Assembly: GCA_030015575.1 (NCBI GenBank)
Contig: JASDDO010000006.1
Location: 375,246,137 to 375,310,136, forward strand
Length of the DNA stretch: 64,000 nucleotides
Direction: 5' to 3'
Source of the DNA: Agapanthus africanus
Taxonomy: Eukaryota > Streptophyta > Magnoliopsida > Asparagales > Amaryllidaceae
In this document: piece after piece, positions 59,481 through 64,000 of the stretch
Numbering within the stretch: the stretch's first letter is position 1
Layout: each line of letters opens with the position of its first letter
Translations under genes and position numbers: made by a program
Notes under the pieces: generated by a model
The model's input: the letters and a program-made list of their open reading frames with translations, nothing else
Database searches by the model: none
Told to the model about the DNA's origin: nothing

Positions 59481-60466
59481 CTCCATAAAAAACAAAAAAA
59501 AGGGAAAATCAAGATAAAGTGTGGGCGTCAGAACCCATATGGATGCTCAGCATCATTGGCACAGAAAAGGGACCAAACCCAAGCAAGTGTTTAACACTTT
59601 ATTCAAAAATGAAATGACTGGGCTAAGCCCAAGTTTGGCCAAACTCCTAATAAACCGAGCACATGGGCTCTTTATTTTCCAGAGTGGTCTTAGTCCCAAA
59701 CAAGACTACTGAGCTTCTGACGAATATTCATTCGTTCCAGGGTACATCTCCCCACACCTCTGATATATGTCGTTGTAATTCTTCAACGTCTTCAGAAAGG
59801 TGTCGGGTCCCGACAACCAACAACTCCTTGGGCCGCAACGTCCTTAAAATAGCTATGGACCGCAATGTCCTTAAACTAGTTACGGGCCGTAACGTTCTTA
59901 AACTAAAACAATAGAGCCCAAATGCTCTTTTGTTGGGTCTGAATGATCCAAAAAATCATGTTGAGTAGATCTCAGTCTAAAATTAGACTAACATATCATT
60001 AACAAATATTTAAGTTGATCCTAATCCCAAATGAGATTAACGATCCTTAAATCAAACCAAATCCAAATCTAAAAAGATACGGATTTGGACTAATCCACAC
60101 CCTACGGGCGACAACATAATATAGTCTCCGTATACAATCCACGGGCAACCAAAAATAAAACAAGCACACACGACACGAAGTGACCTTCTGGAGAAGGAGA
60201 AAGTGGTTACCGTGATGCGGTAACGTAATTAACTGCAGGGGTTTGCGCCTGCAGGGAAGAGCGTCCCCACAATCAAAAAACCCTTGCAAACGAAGGGGAA
60301 TCTGACGAAGTCTGCTACAACGGCCGCATCCATCCAAACCTTCGATGCATGATGCCATAAATCAACTTGGCATCTTCGGAGAGGTGGACGGATAAACCCA
60401 AATAGCATCTGCCCCAAAATTCAGGCAAGACATTTGTCCTTCCGGTTTTCGGCGGTAAACAGATTC

Positions 60467-60485
60467 TGGCACGCCCGGTGGGACC
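60467..60485 (+). promoter_or_regulatory. Putative primer-binding site, Tat-3
   Basis: TGGCACGCCCGGTGGGACC five nucleotides after the LTR end, identical to the other two copies. Confidence 0.75.
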
Positions 60486-60614
60486 CATTTCTCTTTCCAC
60501 TCCACACTTCGTGTGTCGTGTTCGTGAACGAATTGCGGTTTGCTATGGTTGCCCATGGATTCGAGATACTAAGATTTGTTGTCTTACTCCTGTCAAGAAG
60601 AGAAGATGACATCG

Positions 60615-63600
60615 ATGGCTTCCAACTGCACCAATTGCAACAGCAACTCCCATTCTGTCCCTGCCGGAGGAATGACTTATGGGCCCCAAGCGGCCTCCAC
60701 CTTCACAATGCCAGTGGAACAGGTGACTTAGGCCACCACTGGACTAATCTTTGGGACTATGCTCCCGCCAATAAACTTCAATACTTCAGTGCCATCACAG
60801 GAGGCTTCGAAGAAGTCGGTCTTCGATCGGCTTGCAACTACCGCGGCCCCTCTCAACGGGTCGTCCAATTCTAGCGCCTCAGTCTTCAACAGACTGAGCC
60901 TAAGCTCAAGTAGGCCTGTAAAGAGGCTCGCGATACCTGATAAGGCTATCCCAAAAAGGATAGTCCTCCCAACTCCTGCTGCGGGTGAGGTCGTTACAAG
61001 TGCTTCCCCTACCCGAAAGCCAGTCTTCGACAGGTTAGACGTTCTCTCTCAACGGACGTCGGTCTTCGACAGGCTGGCACCAATAGCAGCCTCTCATCAA
61101 AGCAAGGGGCATAACAAGATCACTTCTACAACTGAGGTGATCCCATCCGCAAGACATCCTCAACGTCTCCACTGGCGCCAAGTGAGGAAAGCTGGGGGCA
61201 ACTCTCCCTCCGGACTTACTCCACCAGCTCCAATGGTGGAAATTGGCGCTGTTGTTCCAACTGGGAACAACTTTGAACTGCTCAGGAGGATGCGAATGAA
61301 CTCTCCGACCCTGTACTGAAGAAGTCTCCACCACCGATTGATAACGTGGTCCGGGTGAAGCCGGAGCAGCCCCCTCAGCGGCTGTCCTCCAAGATCCACA
61401 GAGTTTGGCGGAAAGTCCAAGATTTTGTGATTGATAAAGACTACTCCAGCCGAATGAGGAAAATGAAGGCTTGGCAGGAGGAGGACCATCCCACCGTCAC
61501 ACCACGGAAGGTATCGTCTGCATGGGTTCCTGCTGCAACGGCCCTCTCAATTTCGGCCTCCCACAGAAAGAGAAGGCCAGAGAATCAACCACCACCTACG
61601 GCAAATCTCAAAGGCAGTGGACTCAAACTCCCTAAGTCTGGGGGCATGGTAGTACACACGATGTACATGGCTTCCGGGAAAGAGGAATGCCGTACTTTCA
61701 TGGGTCATCGACCACTTACACGGTCTATGACAAAAGCTCAGGAGCAACAACAAAAGCTCCAGGAGATGTTGACAAAGATGGCCGCACTTGCTGGGCAGAA
61801 AGAAAGCCCGGAAGCATCTTCTGAGCAGCGCCAGGATTAGGAGACCGATACGGAGTTCCTGCGGAGGGTACTAGAAAGAAAGGATAAAGAAGCCACGGAG
61901 GAAGCCGCTAACATGAAGCAGATGGCGCTCCTGTTCCAAGATATGGTCGGGATAATGATCCAGCTGGACCCTCCAGCCGCAGACCCTCCGATAATCATTA
62001 AAGATGACAGAGGGAAGACATCAAACCCTCCTCCAGCTCTATCAGCAGCCAGAGAAGAGACAATCTCTAAAGCTGCCCTTGACGACTACATAGCTCAACA
62101 AATACGAGCTTATCAAGCGAGCGAAGCAGCAGGCCAAGTCATCAGGACTGGGCGGCCTTATCCAGGCTGGTACGATCAAATCAAGTACCCGCCAGGATAT
62201 ACGATCTCTAAGTTCCATGTGTATAAGGGGACAGGCAATCCCCATCAGCACGTCGCTCAGTTCAGAGCTCTATGCGGCAATACCGGAGGCGACGACAAAC
62301 TACTGCTTCTCCAGTTCGTCGGTAGCTTGGCAGAGACAGCATTTGAATGGTACTCTGAGCTCCCAAATGATTCTATCAAAACATTCACGGAGATGGAATT
62401 ACTATTCACACAGCGGTTCGCAAGCACAAGCGAGCGCACCCCAATCACGGAATTAATCAACGCCAGGGTGAAGCCAGGAGAGACTTGGGTTCAATACGCA
62501 ATACGCTGGCGGAACCTATGGTCAAAATACGAACAGCGCATAGAAGAAACTCCTGCCGTGGACATGTTCATGGGATCCCCAGACAACTATATCCCAGTTT
62601 ATGATGTTCTTCAATCCGACCACTTTTCAGGTCTTGATTAACAAACTGGCCCAAATGGACCAGATGGGCCATGGGCCATCCTCTTCAAAAACGGATCTCC
62701 GGAATGAAAAGGGCAAAGGGAAAGCGACATTCGTTGCCAATGCTCAATAACAACCGAGTGACCCAAAACCGGTTGCTCGCCAAAGCAACAAACTACGATC
62801 CCTCGAAGAAAAGTTGAGACGTCCCTATTCGTTTCCCCGGGATAAAACGAGGAGGTTGTTCGAATTAGCGGTGCGCAACAGGCTTATCACTCTGCCGGAT
62901 CCGAGACGCCCGCTGCAACCTGGTGACGTCAACAATCCTAACTACTGCCCCTACCACCAAATAGTGGGCCACCCAATCGAAGATTGCAATGTCTTCAAAA
63001 ACTGGGTTGAGGACCAATACCAACAGGGCAAGTTCGTGCTGTCCGAAAACTGGAAGGTAAACCCACCACAGTAGTACGCTCCTAAAAAGGTGGATACGCC
63101 GGGAGCATCATGCTCATTTGTAGAGGAAGCTCCGTGGGAAGTTGTCCTTTCGGCTAAAACTAAAAGAATGCTGAAGGATTTTCAAGCGTGTCCGACGATC
63201 AAATGGAAAAGCCCGCTGGAGCCCGAGATTATTCATGGGATGCTGAAACCGTGCCCAACGCCGAAAGTTGGTAACGATGGGAAAAACCTTTAGGCTAAGC
63301 CTTCGAAGTCTTTGAAGAAAAAGAAGAGGACCAAGAAGCCCGTGCAGCTTGACGACAATCGTACGTATCTACAAAAATATATCGACGCACTGGAGGAAAA
63401 CAACCAAAAAGCGCGGACCCCAGTCACACTGGAAGAGTTCCTCAAGCATATTCTTGAGAATGGAGACAGTGACATTGATGAAGGAGACGGCTCGTCAGAA
63501 GAACCCGAAGATTATGGGGTGAGTTGCCACATGATCTCTCACCCGTCGGTAAATGGCAAAGAAGCTCCTAACGTAGAGAAACTGGGGGCAGAACCAGAGC

Positions 63601-64000
63601 CAAAATTCCTGGAACCATCAGACGACCTGATCGACAGGCTGCTGAGCGAAGCTCTTCAAAAGAGCAAAGCTGACCGAGAACGTGAAGCGGCCATATACGA
63701 AAAGACTAAGCGTCGGTGTCAGGTTGAAGAAGCTCCGGTAATGAGAAGTCATAAAGTACCTCAACCGAATCGAAGCGCTCCTGCCACCAGCAAGAGCAGA
63801 ATCAAGATAAGGAAGCAGCTCGCCAAAGCTATGTCAATGGGAATAAAGCTGCCACCTTTAAAAAAAATACTTCCGGGAGTATCTGCCCCGACGAAGCGAA
63901 TGTACATCCGAACTACTGCTTATACCATCGGAGGGTCACACACCCTACCGAAGAGTGCAATGCTTTCAAAAAGTGGTGGCATGGATACGTTGCCCACCGA
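60615..64000 (+). pseudogene. Tat-3 gag (runs off the window)
   Basis: Longest Tat gag here. ATG 60615; the low-complexity N-terminus holds SVFDRL-type repeats (60800-61080). A basic HWRQVRKAGG lies near 61175, MVVHTMYMASGKEE near 61645, and a Gln/Lys-rich helix near 61730-61910. The gag core has KYPPGYTI, HVYKGTGNPHQHVAQF (about 62215-62265) and TAFEWYSELP, MELLFTQRF (62340-62420). Two unusual knuckles, CPYHQIVGHPIEDC (near 62945) and CLYHRRVTHPTEEC (near 63915), have C-X2-H-X4-H-X4-C instead of CCHC. Lesions: TAG near 60729, a 1-nt loss near 61311, TAG at 61838, a frameshift near 62600, stops near 62746 and 63073, TAG near 63291. It would form the particle shell and bind RNA; protease and pol lie beyond the window. 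Confidence 0.88.

Larger units (their letters stand above)
58151..60461 (+). mobile_element. Tat-3 5' LTR
   Basis: About 2.3 kb upstream of the primer site, ending GGTAAACA at 60461. From left: 57-bp repeats, 120-bp repeats, TATA box, a leader with polypyrimidine, G-box repeats (59187-59480), GAGCAC/ATGGGCTC block, the GTCCTTAAA repeat family (59827-59905) and the CTGCAGG...CCTGCAGG hairpin (about 60234-60258). The 5' terminus is not certain. Confidence 0.7.

Overview
The window reads as heterochromatic nuclear DNA of a flowering plant. I see no host gene, rRNA gene or functional tRNA gene. Essentially all 64 kb is LTR retrotransposon sequence, much of it nested, and most insertions can be bounded by TG...CA ends and 5-bp target-site duplications (TSDs). 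The plant assignment rests on the families present: Ty3/gypsy Tat-lineage elements with a degenerate antisense extra gene, a chromodomain-bearing Ty3/gypsy element (Tekay/Del type), and Ty1/copia elements primed by initiator tRNA-Met. The species cannot be told.

Layout. (1) 1-14158, remains of a Tat element on + ('Tat-1'): the integrase end, split by a 3152-bp solo LTR (649-3800, TSD CTACT); a 3' untranslated region (3876-6332) with three arrays of short hairpins and other tandem repeats; an antisense, multi-exon pseudogene (9650-6333, minus); then LTR remnant, primer-binding site and gag (9651-13575), and a second LTR remnant (to 14158). (2) 14159-55405, one Tekay/Del chromovirus on minus ('Del'), 5' LTR at 52564-55405 and truncated 3' LTR at 14159-16244. 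It is split by two copia elements: Copia-2 (40773-51200, +, TSD GTGGC) in gag and Copia-3 (18127-39093, minus, TSD AACGG/AATGG) in RNase H. Copia-3 itself holds Copia-1 (24679-35075, minus, TSD TATAT). (3) 55406-58150, a minus-strand Tat copy ('Tat-2': gag, primer site, LTR part) into which Del inserted. (4) About 58151-64000, a + strand Tat copy ('Tat-3') with a long LTR carrying upstream repeats and a TATA box, a primer site and a long gag running off the end.

Order of events inferred from nesting and LTR similarity: Tat copies; Del into Tat-2; Copia-3 and Copia-2 into Del; Copia-1 into Copia-3. Copia-1 is youngest: its two 2219-bp LTRs differ at only about eight sites read by eye. Copia-2 LTRs (2214 bp each) differ at roughly twenty.

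Most notable: (a) about 15 short hairpins in three arrays with a near-constant 10-nt loop and differing self-complementary arms; (b) the antisense pseudogene with seven GT-AG introns, nearly all phase 1; (c) one strong and one candidate spliceosomal intron inside the Del pol gene; (d) structured leaders shared by the three copia elements, including a hairpin with compensatory changes about 200 nt past the primer site; (e) a copia family that moved recently although its gag is not recognisable and its pol is broken. All coding regions carry stops and frameshifts, many of the stops being CAG to TAG.
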